Notes under the pieces: model-generated
Told to the model about the DNA's origin: nothing
The model's input: the letters and a program-made list of their open reading frames with translations, nothing else
Database searches by the model: none
Part shown: positions 6,888 through 13,062 of the stretch, piece by piece
How the letters are laid out: each line of letters starts with the position of its first letter
How positions within the stretch are numbered: position 1 is the first letter of the stretch
Origin: an uncultured Bacteroidota bacterium
GTDB taxonomy: Bacteria; Bacteroidota; Bacteroidia; Chitinophagales; Saprospiraceae
Direction of reading: 5' to 3'
Length of the DNA stretch: 13,062 nt
NCBI GenBank assembly: GCA_937952445.1
Contig: CALGAA010000073.1
Location: 1 to 13,062 of the forward strand
Translations under genes and position numbers: made by a program

Positions 6888-7817
6888 TTACCGGCAATCT
6901 GGCCCAAATTCTGCCCCTTCGCTTGCGTAGGTCCGGTAATAGCGCTTGCCATTGAGCATCGTTTGATTGTTTTGATAGTCCAGGGTATATTCCCTCATAT
7001 CCCCATTGTGAAATTGCAACCGCAACGTAGCCCCACCCTGGGCATTTCCGATGACGGACCAGGTTCCTGACCCCTGGCTCGCACTGTTGGTGCCCCCAAA
7101 AGCGCCATGGTCCACGTTTACGCTACTGCCACTATTGTATTTAAAATACCCCTGTCCGCAGAGGTGGATTTCCACTTTGCTGCTGTACCCACCCCCGGTG
7201 CCATACACCGTTCCATCGATATTGACGCCGCCTCCCTGGGTGTGATAAGAATCCATATATGTTAATTTAGCGTTTTGCAATGCCTGGCGCCATTCCTCTA
7301 CCACAGGGGGTGTTTCTGCTTCGTAAAACTGCATGCTGTTAACCAAATTGGTAGCCAACGTTCGGTGGATAGAGGAATATTCCTGAGGCGCTGCGATGGC
7401 CATGACGGTAACACCATCACCGTGCGGGTTTACCATGCCAACGATGTAGGCCCGGACAGCCTGCCCTTCCAGGGTTCCCTGAAATTCACCGCCGATTTTA
7501 TCCGACCCCAATGACTCGACCGAAGAAGTCAGAGACAGCATGGTGCCATTTTCTTCGTAAATCCCTTGTTGCGCTTGTTGGCGAAGTTCTTCGACCGTCC
7601 GGGATGGATTGGTCGTGAGCAAGGCAAACCCTGGTTCGGTATACGATCCGACGATATAACCGATTTCATTTTCCTGGCCGATCCAGCCGTCGGGGATGGT
7701 AAACCGTATGCCGAGGTATTTGTATTCGACCGTACCGGTGGTTTGCGCGGAGGAATTCAGAGATGTGGCCAGTAGGATGGTGGCCGTAAGACTAAAGAGG
7801 AGGTATATGGTATTCAT
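6888..7817 (-). CDS. Exported two-domain protein of unknown function
   Basis: The ATG at 7815-7817 is chosen over an in-frame TTG at 7835 because it directly precedes a signal peptide (hydrophobic residues 4-20, ending NSSAQ). The 309-residue protein is therefore exported. The first domain (about 28-166) begins VEYKYLGIRFTIPDGWIGQE and ends in LATNLVNSMQFY; this layout resembles PsbP/DcrB-like folds found in many secreted bacterial proteins (inference). A short linker (PPVVEEWRQALQNAKLTYMDSY, split at about 171-191) leads into a Gly-rich beta domain (about 192-295) with KVEIHLCGQGYFKYNSGSSV, GSGTWSVIG and LRLQFHNGDMREYTLDYQNN, then LNGKRYYRT. That domain recalls a repeated lipocalin-like beta-sandwich in other secreted proteins, with a conserved cysteine (C220). 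The ending is Cys-Arg. No enzymatic motif is present; ligand binding is the simplest guess. It is not part of an obvious operon. Confidence 0.75.
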   Translation of the reverse strand: MNTIYLLFSLTATILLATSLNSSAQTTGTVEYKYLGIRFTIPDGWIGQENEIGYIVGSYTEPGFALLTTNPSRTVEELRQQAQQGIYEENGTMLSLTSSVESLGSDKIGGEFQGTLEGQAVRAYIVGMVNPHGDGVTVMAIAAPQEYSSIHRTLATNLVNSMQFYEAETPPVVEEWRQALQNAKLTYMDSYHTQGGGVNIDGTVYGTGGGYSSKVEIHLCGQGYFKYNSGSSVNVDHGAFGGTNSASQGSGTWSVIGNAQGGATLRLQFHNGDMREYTLDYQNNQTMLNGKRYYRTYASEGAEFGPDCR

Positions 7818-8099
7818 GTCGAGGTGGTTTTTCAATTAACGATAGTTTATGGGCGAAAGCATGGCCGTATTTTAGTTCCTCAAATTCCGCACTCTCCCTT
7901 TTGTGGTTGGATCATCCTCATTCCATCCAGCGGATACACCAATCGAATTATGGCGAGATTGGTCTTTCGCTATTAATTATCTTTTGGCTATTCCTTTGTT
8001 GTATGCCGCTTTTAGCCACTTAACTATTTGTAATTTAGTAAAAATACAAATTTGTTCGATAAAAAACACGGATTGGGGTTCGGTTTTGGGGGAGTAATC

Positions 8100-8258
8100 G
8101 GCTGTTGGCTGTTGGCTGTTGGCTGTGAGGGATGCGGGATTGAGGGAGGGTGTGGTTTCGCACTCTGCTTTTTGCTCTCGCTCTGTGATAGCGGCTCACC
8201 GCTGTCGGTTTTGGCTGTTGGCTGTTGGCTGTGAGGGTTGCGGGATTGAGGGAGGGCG
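8100..8258. repeat. GGCTGTT tandem units in two 46-bp copies
   Basis: Units of GGCTGTT run from 8100 (three perfect copies, then GGCTGTG) and again from 8213 (two perfect, then GGCTGTG). Each run is followed by a G-rich tail (GCGGGATTGAGGGAGGG). Aligned from 8107 and 8213, the two copies agree at 44 of 46 positions and are offset by 106 bp. Between them lies a small hairpin, AGCGG-CTCA-CCGCT, at 8190-8203. The copies are probably products of a local duplication. Confidence 0.85.
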
Positions 8259-8265
8259 GAATTTC

Positions 8266-8293
8266 GCTCTCTGCTCTCCGCTCTCTGCTCTCC
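8266..8293. repeat. Perfect 14-bp tandem duplication
   Basis: GCTCTCTGCTCTCC occurs at 8266-8279 and again at 8280-8293 without a mismatch. A looser version of the same pyrimidine-rich word (ACTCTGC...GCTCTCGCTCT) follows the first GGCTGTT copy at about 8161-8184. The second unit ends exactly where recognisable dehydrogenase sequence begins. Confidence 0.9.
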
Positions 8294-8895
8294 ATTGAGG
8301 GGGGCGAGGCGATGGCAATCCGTGCAGACGTGTCCCGGGAACCGGAAATTATCGGTTGTTTGAGCAGGTAGATGAGCGTTTTGACAAACTGGATTGCCTG
8401 GTGAACAACGCCGGAATTCTGGAGGTTCAGTGCAGTTTGTCCGATATGACCACTGATCGGATGTACCGCATGTTGCACACCAATATCCTGGGGCCGATGA
8501 TGTGCTGCAGGGAAGCTATCAAGCGCATGTCCACCCATATGGGCGGCGAGGGCGGTACTATCGTTAATGTATCGTCAATAGCATCACGAACCGGGGCGCC
8601 GTTTGAGTACATCGACTATGCCGTAACGAAGGGTGGCCTGGACACCCTCACTATTGGATTGGCTAACGAAGTGGCCAATGAGGGGATCAGGGTGAATGGC
8701 GTCCGTCCGGCTTTTATTTACACGGACATCCATGCTGATGGGGGTGAACCGGATCGGATCAACCGGATCAGGGACAGCATACCTTTAAAAAGGGGAGGGC
8801 GTGCAGATGAAGTTGCGGAAGCAATTTTATGGTTGGCCTCGGAGAAATCATCCTATTCCACGGGGATTTTTATCGACGTAACGGGTGGAAAATGA
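8294..8895 (+). pseudogene. 5'-truncated, frameshifted short-chain dehydrogenase (SDR)
   Basis: Remnant of a classical SDR, related to YgfF-like or 3-oxoacyl-ACP-reductase-like oxidoreductases of about 245-250 residues. Homology-like sequence starts at 8294 (IEGGEAMAIRADVSREPEIIG), then jumps frame: one base appears missing near 8354-8357, and the reading continues from 8356 as LFEQVDERFDKLDCLVNNAG. Downstream the catalytic centre is intact: NNAG, the serine in NVSSIAS, and Tyr/Lys in YAVTK. So is the C-terminal region, ending FIDVTGGK. What is missing is roughly the first 50-55 residues, with the TGxxxGIG dinucleotide-binding loop. The open frame of 179 codons from a TTG at 8356 could only yield a protein without a cofactor site. 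A 14-bp tandem repeat ends at the truncation point, so the break probably arose by rearrangement within the repeats. The frameshift alone could be a sequencing error; the missing N terminus could not. Confidence 0.85.
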
Positions 8896-8918
8896 TTTGA
8901 ACCTAATACCATCTTTCT

Positions 8919-8933
8919 GGGAAGATTCTTCCC
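8919..8933 (+). terminator. Weak hairpin after the SDR remnant
   Basis: GGGAAGATTCTTCCC is a near-perfect palindrome (7-bp arms around one base) 24 bp after the stop codon, followed by a short ATTTT. The stem must open to form a loop, and there is no real T tract, so termination is only a possibility. Confidence 0.25.
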
Positions 8934-9211
8934 ATTTTGAATGATGCATCCATCTACTTCGATTTCATCGCCAACTCCATTTTTTATAAAAATTTTTTAG
9001 AACTCATCTTCAATGGTTCCATTGAAATTTGAAGAGCCCATTGCAATTGGTGAGGTCACCGTAATCCAAGTGTGCCGGGCATTAAGTTCGTGTTCTGTAT
9101 GACGAGGTTAATTTTTGTCCAATCGAAGAAGCTAAACCGCGTATGCCCATGGTTACATAAGGCTTTAGATGATGAAGATAGAGCGAATTAGAACCCGTCA
9201 GGTGTGTCACG

Positions 9212-9237
9212 AAATTAGTGACCGGTGCATTAGGTAT
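9212..9237 (+). repeat. Short dispersed repeat, copy 2
   Basis: AAATTAGTGACCGGTG followed by CATTAGGTAT. The first 16 bases are identical to the minus strand of 5355-5370, and the following bases are nearly so with one inserted A. It sits within a 36-codon frame reading ISDRCIRY. The match extends as peptide similarity (a cysteine 10 residues downstream in both), which argues against pure chance but does not show that either copy is translated. Confidence 0.5.
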
Positions 9238-9441
9238 AATAAAGGGTACAAGAGGTGTCCATTTGGGGATTCCCCCTGAATAATGGGTAACTTAATCGTT
9301 CACAATCCCCTGTACAATCCATTGGTGGTACGCTAAAAATCTGGAATTCACGTTGTAATATAGAGACGATATGAATGAGGCGGTGTCTTCCTTCGTTTCG
9401 AATCACAAACAAAGCCGAAGTTACCTAAATATGAATCCTGC

Positions 9442-10416
9442 ATGCTATCACCAGACACGGGTGAATCCGACCTTATTTCAAAAAATAAAGATTTTTACCT
9501 TGACGTGATTCAGGGGTTATCACAAGCCCCTAAGAGACTTTCTTCTAAATATCTCTACGACACCACAGGCGATCAGATCTTTGAGGCCATCATGGCGTCT
9601 CCCGATTATTATCTGACCCGGTGTGAAATGGAAATCTTTACCCGGCAGTCCCGGGATATCGTTGACGGATTAAACATAAAAAACGCAGACTTTGAATTAA
9701 TTGAACTGGGGCCAGGCAATTGCGCTAAGTCCATCCATCTATTGCAGGCCCTCGTTGCGGCAGATGCCTCTTTCAGGTACGTGCCGATCGATATATCCCC
9801 AAATATTATCACGGAATTACAAAATACCTTGCCAAAAAGGCTACCGGAACTACGATTTATGGGAATAACAGGCGATTATTTTAATTCTTTGGCCTCCCAT
9901 TTTAGTGACATGCGGAAAATCGTGATGTTTCTTGGAAGCAATATTGGTAATATGACGCTACAGGAAAGCAACCAATTTTGCAAAAAATTACGCGGCTATT
10001 TGCAACCTGGAGATCAATGTATTATAGGTTTTGATCTCATCAAACATCCTGCCATAATCCGACGTGCCTACAATGATCGTGAGGGACTCACCCGGAAGTT
10101 CAACCTTAATTTGCTGACCAGGATTAACCGGGAATTGGACGCGGATTTTATTATTGAATGGTTTGATCACTACGGAAGCTACGACCCAATCACCGGTGCG
10201 GCGAAAAGCTATCTGGTTAGTTTGAGCGACATGGTGGTGCAGTTGCCCGGTACGAAATTTCTGTTTGAGAAAAATGAGTGTATATGGACCGAGACCTCCC
10301 AGAAATTTTCCATCACACAAATTCGTCAAATGGCGACAGATAACGGGTTTATTCATTCCAATGAATTCCTCGATTCCAGGTCCTGGTTTATGGATGTGAT
10401 TTGGACCGCCGTTTAA
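9442..10416 (+). CDS. egtD: L-histidine N-alpha-methyltransferase EgtD
   Basis: Catalyses three S-adenosylmethionine-dependent methylations of histidine to hercynine, the first step of ergothioneine synthesis, in the cytosol. The 324-residue length is normal for EgtD. Family motifs appear in order: PKRLSSKYLYDTTGDQIFEA (30-49), YYLTRCEMEIF (56-66), the methyltransferase loop ELGPGNCAKS (88-97), PIDISPN (115-121), FLGSNIGN (163-170), GFDLIKHP (196-203), ELDADFIIEWFDHYGSYDP (231-249) and TETSQKFS (283-290). N167, E284 and S286 correspond to residues that bind the histidine amino and imidazole groups in the mycobacterial enzyme (family knowledge). The start at 9442 is used because an upstream ATG at 9431 is in a different frame. 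The next gene begins 11 bp after the stop, so it leads a three-gene operon with egtB as third gene. Confidence 0.95.
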   Translation: MLSPDTGESDLISKNKDFYLDVIQGLSQAPKRLSSKYLYDTTGDQIFEAIMASPDYYLTRCEMEIFTRQSRDIVDGLNIKNADFELIELGPGNCAKSIHLLQALVAADASFRYVPIDISPNIITELQNTLPKRLPELRFMGITGDYFNSLASHFSDMRKIVMFLGSNIGNMTLQESNQFCKKLRGYLQPGDQCIIGFDLIKHPAIIRRAYNDREGLTRKFNLNLLTRINRELDADFIIEWFDHYGSYDPITGAAKSYLVSLSDMVVQLPGTKFLFEKNECIWTETSQKFSITQIRQMATDNGFIHSNEFLDSRSWFMDVIWTAV

Positions 10417-10427
10417 AACAGGTGAAA

Positions 10428-11846
10428 ATGAAAAAATTTGATGCAGTGATTATAGGGTCGGGCCAGGCTGGAAATCCACTGGCTAAAAGGCTTTCAGAGG
10501 AAGGTAAGAAAGTAGCTCTTGTCGAGTCAGAGTGGGTAGGGGGCTCCTGTGTAAATTATGGATGTACACCCACCAAAACGCTGGTAGGAATTGCCAAAAA
10601 AGTATCTCAGGTTCGGCGAGCTGAAAAATATGGGATCACAGTTCGGAATGAGTTGCCTGACTATGCGCTGGTACACCAACAGAAGGAAAAGGTGGTTCGA
10701 AATTCCCGTGAAGGGCTGAAGGATTCTCTGACAGAAGACCCCAATATTACGCTTTTTCATGGTAAAGGCCGATTTTCAGGATACAAGGAAATTCATATCC
10801 AGTCTCCTGATGGCCGGTCTCATTCTATTACGGGAAACTGGATATTTATTAACACGGGAGTTCAACCGCAGATTACCGATATTGCAGGATTGTCGATCGT
10901 TAAATATTACACTTCAAAGACCATTTTAGACCTTAAAAGTCTGCCCAAACATTTACTGATCATAGGTGGCGGTTACATCGCACTGGAATTCTCGCAGATT
11001 TTCCGCCGGATGGGCAGCCGGGTGACGGTGATTGAAAAAGAAACCCGGTTGTTGCCAAAGGAAGATGAGGATGTGGAACAAATGGTGACTGAAATTCTTG
11101 AAAAGGAAGGAATACAAATAATTACCGGTGGGACTACTGAACGGGTAACATCGGTGGAGGATGAATCCGTGGAGGCAGAAGTTCTATCGAAAGGCAAATC
11201 ATTTAAAATAACGGGCACACATCTATTGGTAGCTGTGGGGACTGTTCCCAATACCCGGGAGTTGGATTTACCCAAAACGGGGATTCAGGTTGATAAAAAT
11301 GGATTTATCCCGGTAAACAACCATTTGGAAACCACTGAAGCGGGAATTTATGCTTTGGGGGACGTCAAAGGAGGTCCGGCATTCACCCATGTATCCTACA
11401 ACGACTATATCGTGGTGACCGATCATTTATTTGGTGACAAAGCCGCATCCATTCAGGATCGATTGATTCCATATTGCCTCTTCATCGATCCCGAGCTCGG
11501 GAGGATCGGGATCACCGAAAAAGAAGCCCGGGAACAGAATTTAGATTTTTCTGTGGCCAAATTGAATACATCCTCCATCGCCCGTGCCATCGAAACGGAA
11601 GAAACGACTGGATTTATTAAAGCTGTCGTGGATAACACCACAAAAAGAGTATTGGGGGTCTCTGCGATCTGCGCCATTGGGGGTGAGTTCATGTCCTTTC
11701 TGCAGTTAGCAATGCTGGGCAGACTCACTTATGAACAGTTACGCGATACCATGTTTTCCCACCCCACTTATGCCGAAGCCATGAATACCCTTTTTAGTGA
11801 ATCAAACATAAAACCAGGTTTTGACCATGACAGTTCTCAAGGATAA
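10428..11846 (+). CDS. FAD/NAD-dependent pyridine nucleotide-disulfide oxidoreductase (MerA/Lpd-like)
   Basis: A 472-residue class I flavoprotein disulfide reductase; the ATG at 10428, six bases after AGGTG, is preferred to an in-frame TTG at 10401. Domains in order: FAD-binding GSGQAG (10-15), redox-active disulfide C41-VNYG-C46 followed by TPTKT, NAD-binding IIGGGYIALEF (178-188) with an acidic E203 ending the second strand (favouring NADH over NADPH, inference), second FAD motif ALGDV (309-313), and a dimerisation domain with the catalytic His-Glu pair in SHPTYAE (H445, E450). The CVNYGCTPTKT form is often labelled mercuric reductase, but the N-terminal NmerA domain and the C-terminal Cys pair of true MerA are absent (the end is GFDHDSSQG). 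The substrate is unknown. Its place between egtD and egtB, overlapping egtB by 20 bp, makes a low-molecular-weight thiol, ergothioneine disulfide or a sulfur donor attractive guesses, not evidence. Confidence 0.85.
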   Translation: MKKFDAVIIGSGQAGNPLAKRLSEEGKKVALVESEWVGGSCVNYGCTPTKTLVGIAKKVSQVRRAEKYGITVRNELPDYALVHQQKEKVVRNSREGLKDSLTEDPNITLFHGKGRFSGYKEIHIQSPDGRSHSITGNWIFINTGVQPQITDIAGLSIVKYYTSKTILDLKSLPKHLLIIGGGYIALEFSQIFRRMGSRVTVIEKETRLLPKEDEDVEQMVTEILEKEGIQIITGGTTERVTSVEDESVEAEVLSKGKSFKITGTHLLVAVGTVPNTRELDLPKTGIQVDKNGFIPVNNHLETTEAGIYALGDVKGGPAFTHVSYNDYIVVTDHLFGDKAASIQDRLIPYCLFIDPELGRIGITEKEAREQNLDFSVAKLNTSSIARAIETEETTGFIKAVVDNTTKRVLGVSAICAIGGEFMSFLQLAMLGRLTYEQLRDTMFSHPTYAEAMNTLFSESNIKPGFDHDSSQG

Positions 11847-12984
11847 ATATCGAAGTGTACGCCATCGAAGTGAACAAATCTGCGCCACGCTAAAAACGGA
11901 AGACTATGTGGTGCAGCCCATCGTAGATGTAAGCCCACCCAAGTGGCACCTGGGCCATACCTCCTGGTTTTTCGAAAATTTTATTTTGGTTACTCATGTG
12001 CCGGATTATACCCCTTTCGATCCATCCTATTCCTACGTATTCAATAGTTATTATGAAAGTTTTGGTGCCCGTGTGATACGAACGAACCGCGGTAATTTAA
12101 GTCGACCGACCGTCGAGGACGTATATGATTACCGACGGCACGTGGATGCCGCCATGGAGAAGCTACTCGACGGACCCGTCAATGATGAATTGGAAATGTT
12201 GACGGTTCTGGGCCTCAATCATGAACAGCAGCACCAGGAATTGCTCGCGACGGACATCAAATATATTTTAGGGCATAACCCGCTTTTCCCAACGTACAGT
12301 GAAATCGCGAATTCTGTAAAATCACAGGTGACCCCTGAGCAATTTCAAGATATAGAATCGGGCATATATGACATCGGTTACGATGGTCATGGTTTTTGCT
12401 TTGACAATGAATTGGGTCGTCATCAAGTCTTTCTTCCGGCATTTAAAATAGCCAAAGGTTTGATTACCAATGGGCAGTATCTTGAATTCATGGAAGATGG
12501 AGGGTACGACAAACACGAATACTGGCATTCCGAAGGACTGGCATGGGTGAAAAATAACCATTTTGTTGCCCCGCTCTACTGGCATCTGATCGATGGAGAA
12601 TGGCATATTTACACTGCCAACGGAATTCAGCCCTTGAAACCGGACGAGCCCGTGACTCACGTTAGTTATTACGAGGCCTCCGCATTCGCAGCATGGAAGG
12701 GAATGAGGTTGCCTACTGAATTTGAATGGGAAGTTGCGTCTAATCAAATTGAATGGGGACAACGGTGGGAATGGACGGGTAGTGCGTATCTTCCGTATCC
12801 TGGCTTTGTCAGAGCTCCGGGTGCGATCGGAGAATACAACGGCAAATTTATGGTCAATCAAATGGTTCTCCGCGGTGCTTCTGTGGTGACCTCACCGGGG
12901 CACAGCCGCCCAAGTTATCGAAATTTCTTTCATCCGCATTTGAGGTGGCAATATACGGGCATCCGTTTGGCGCAGACCGTATAA
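11827..12984 (+). CDS. egtB: Ergothioneine biosynthesis sulfoxide synthase EgtB
   Basis: Non-heme iron enzyme that uses oxygen to join hercynine with cysteine or gamma-glutamylcysteine as a sulfoxide. The 385 residues form two domains. The N-terminal DinB-like four-helix domain (about 1-150) bears the three iron histidines: H44 in WHLGHTSWFFE, and H132 and H136 in NHEQQHQE. The C-terminal formylglycine-generating-enzyme-like domain (about 175-383) includes WHLIDGEWHIY, THVSYYEASAFAAWKGMRLP, WEWTGSAYLPYPGF, NQMVLRGAS and HSRPSYRNFFHPHLRW. No methyltransferase domain is fused, which distinguishes it from OvoA. The ATG at 11827 is used; an in-frame TTG at 11821 is less likely. It overlaps the preceding flavoprotein gene by 20 bp, so the two are coupled. 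Whether it uses cysteine or gamma-glutamylcysteine cannot be decided here; no egtA or egtC accompanies it, and an EgtE lyase must be encoded elsewhere. A SenA-type selenoneine synthase is less likely without senB or selD nearby. Confidence 0.93.
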   Translation: MTVLKDKYRSVRHRSEQICATLKTEDYVVQPIVDVSPPKWHLGHTSWFFENFILVTHVPDYTPFDPSYSYVFNSYYESFGARVIRTNRGNLSRPTVEDVYDYRRHVDAAMEKLLDGPVNDELEMLTVLGLNHEQQHQELLATDIKYILGHNPLFPTYSEIANSVKSQVTPEQFQDIESGIYDIGYDGHGFCFDNELGRHQVFLPAFKIAKGLITNGQYLEFMEDGGYDKHEYWHSEGLAWVKNNHFVAPLYWHLIDGEWHIYTANGIQPLKPDEPVTHVSYYEASAFAAWKGMRLPTEFEWEVASNQIEWGQRWEWTGSAYLPYPGFVRAPGAIGEYNGKFMVNQMVLRGASVVTSPGHSRPSYRNFFHPHLRWQYTGIRLAQTV

Positions 12985-13011
12985 TTTGGATAGTGAATAG
13001 GGATCACCTCC

Positions 13012-13056
13012 TGCATACGATGCAATCTGGGAATTTCCTTTTCCCGGTCACATTTT
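13012..13056 (+). terminator. Possible terminator after the egt operon
   Basis: Two small hairpins follow egtB: TGCAT-ACG-ATGCA at 13012-13024 and GGGAA-(7 bases)-TTCCC at 13029-13045, the latter followed after six bases by ATTTTT. Stems are only five base pairs and the T run is short, so this is a weak candidate. The 78 bases from 12985 to the window end contain no other feature. Confidence 0.3.
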
Positions 13057-13062
13057 TCAAAA

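Larger units (their letters stand above)
7818..8293. other. Intergenic region ending in simple repeats
   Basis: The first part (7818-8099) is AT-rich and shows no recognisable gene. It contains an inverted repeat ATTTGTA (8026-8032) / TACAAAT (8045-8051) with a 12-base loop. From 8100 on it is purely repetitive (see the separate entries). The long minus-strand frame that crosses it is an artefact of the low-complexity repeat. The promoter of the exported protein at 7817 should lie near its upper boundary, but no clear -7/-33 pair is visible. Confidence 0.6.
8896..9441. other. Gene-poor 546-bp region upstream of egtD
   Basis: No gene of useful length is seen on either strand. A 36-codon frame at 9169-9279 (plus strand) contains HEISDRCIRY and overlaps the second copy of the short dispersed repeat. 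The stretch at 8978-8999 is almost pure A/T. The egt operon promoter should be near the right end, yet no TTTG/TAnnTTTG pair can be recognised in the last 100 bp, and there is no clear Shine-Dalgarno sequence before the ATG at 9442. Confidence 0.5.

Noticed and set aside
8035..8538. 167-codon minus-strand frame over the simple repeats and the SDR remnant
   Set aside because: The openness comes from low-complexity repeat sequence and from the antisense of the SDR; no conserved domain is visible.
9230..9412. 60-codon minus-strand frame upstream of egtD
   Set aside because: No recognisable motif, and no gene-like context; it is short enough to arise by chance in 546 bp.
10428..11846. Calling the egt-linked flavoprotein a mercuric reductase
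   Set aside because: It has the CVNYGCTPTKT active site but neither the N-terminal heavy-metal domain nor the C-terminal vicinal cysteines required by MerA, and no mer genes are near.
12985..13062. Minus-strand coding tail entering from the right edge (EKCDREKEIPRLHRM...)
   Set aside because: It would run antisense into the end of egtB before reaching a stop, and too few residues are visible to support a gene.

Overview
The window looks like a chromosomal segment of a member of the Bacteroidota, perhaps Saprospiria-like. This is inferred from gene content: a DUF3667 zinc-ribbon membrane protein, a secreted VOC protein of the type common in that phylum, a paired TIGR02587/TIGR02588 membrane cassette, and an EgtB/EgtD pair. 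It also fits the scarcity of strong Shine-Dalgarno sequences before starts. There are no rRNA or tRNA genes, no CRISPR array, and no transposase or phage genes.

Layout. Bases 1-2915 read on the plus strand: a small Rho-N/SAP-like protein (DUF7218-like), an exported VOC/glyoxalase-fold protein, an exported protein with three Cys/His motifs, then a translationally coupled pair of membrane proteins (TIGR02587 with DUF2391, then TIGR02588). A convergent gap at 2916-3069 carries four degenerate 25-bp repeats. Bases 3070-7817 read on the minus strand: a NAPE-PLD-type metallo-beta-lactamase-fold hydrolase, a DUF3667 membrane protein, a cytosolic DUF7309/DUF6930-type protein, and an exported two-domain protein of unknown function. 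These four are separated by 150-500 bp, so they are probably independent units rather than one operon.

Bases 7818-8293 are non-coding and end in GGCTGTT and GCTCTCTGCTCTCC tandem repeats. Directly against the last repeat unit begins the remnant of a short-chain dehydrogenase. It has lost its N-terminal nucleotide-binding segment and also carries a one-base frameshift, so it is called a pseudogene. Another gene-free stretch (8896-9441) follows.

Bases 9442-12984 form a tight three-gene operon on the plus strand: egtD (histidine trimethylation to hercynine), a flavin- and NAD-dependent disulfide-reductase-family enzyme, and egtB (iron-dependent sulfoxide synthase). Gene gaps are 11 bp and -20 bp. 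EgtD and EgtB make the core of ergothioneine. The flavoprotein sandwiched between them is the most interesting association in the window, because it suggests a redox step tied to ergothioneine or its sulfur donor. No egtA, egtC or egtE is present here.

The other points worth a second look are the pseudogene-repeat junction, the periodic repeats, and a short sequence that occurs twice in opposite orientation in two otherwise empty regions (around 5346-5370 and 9212-9237).
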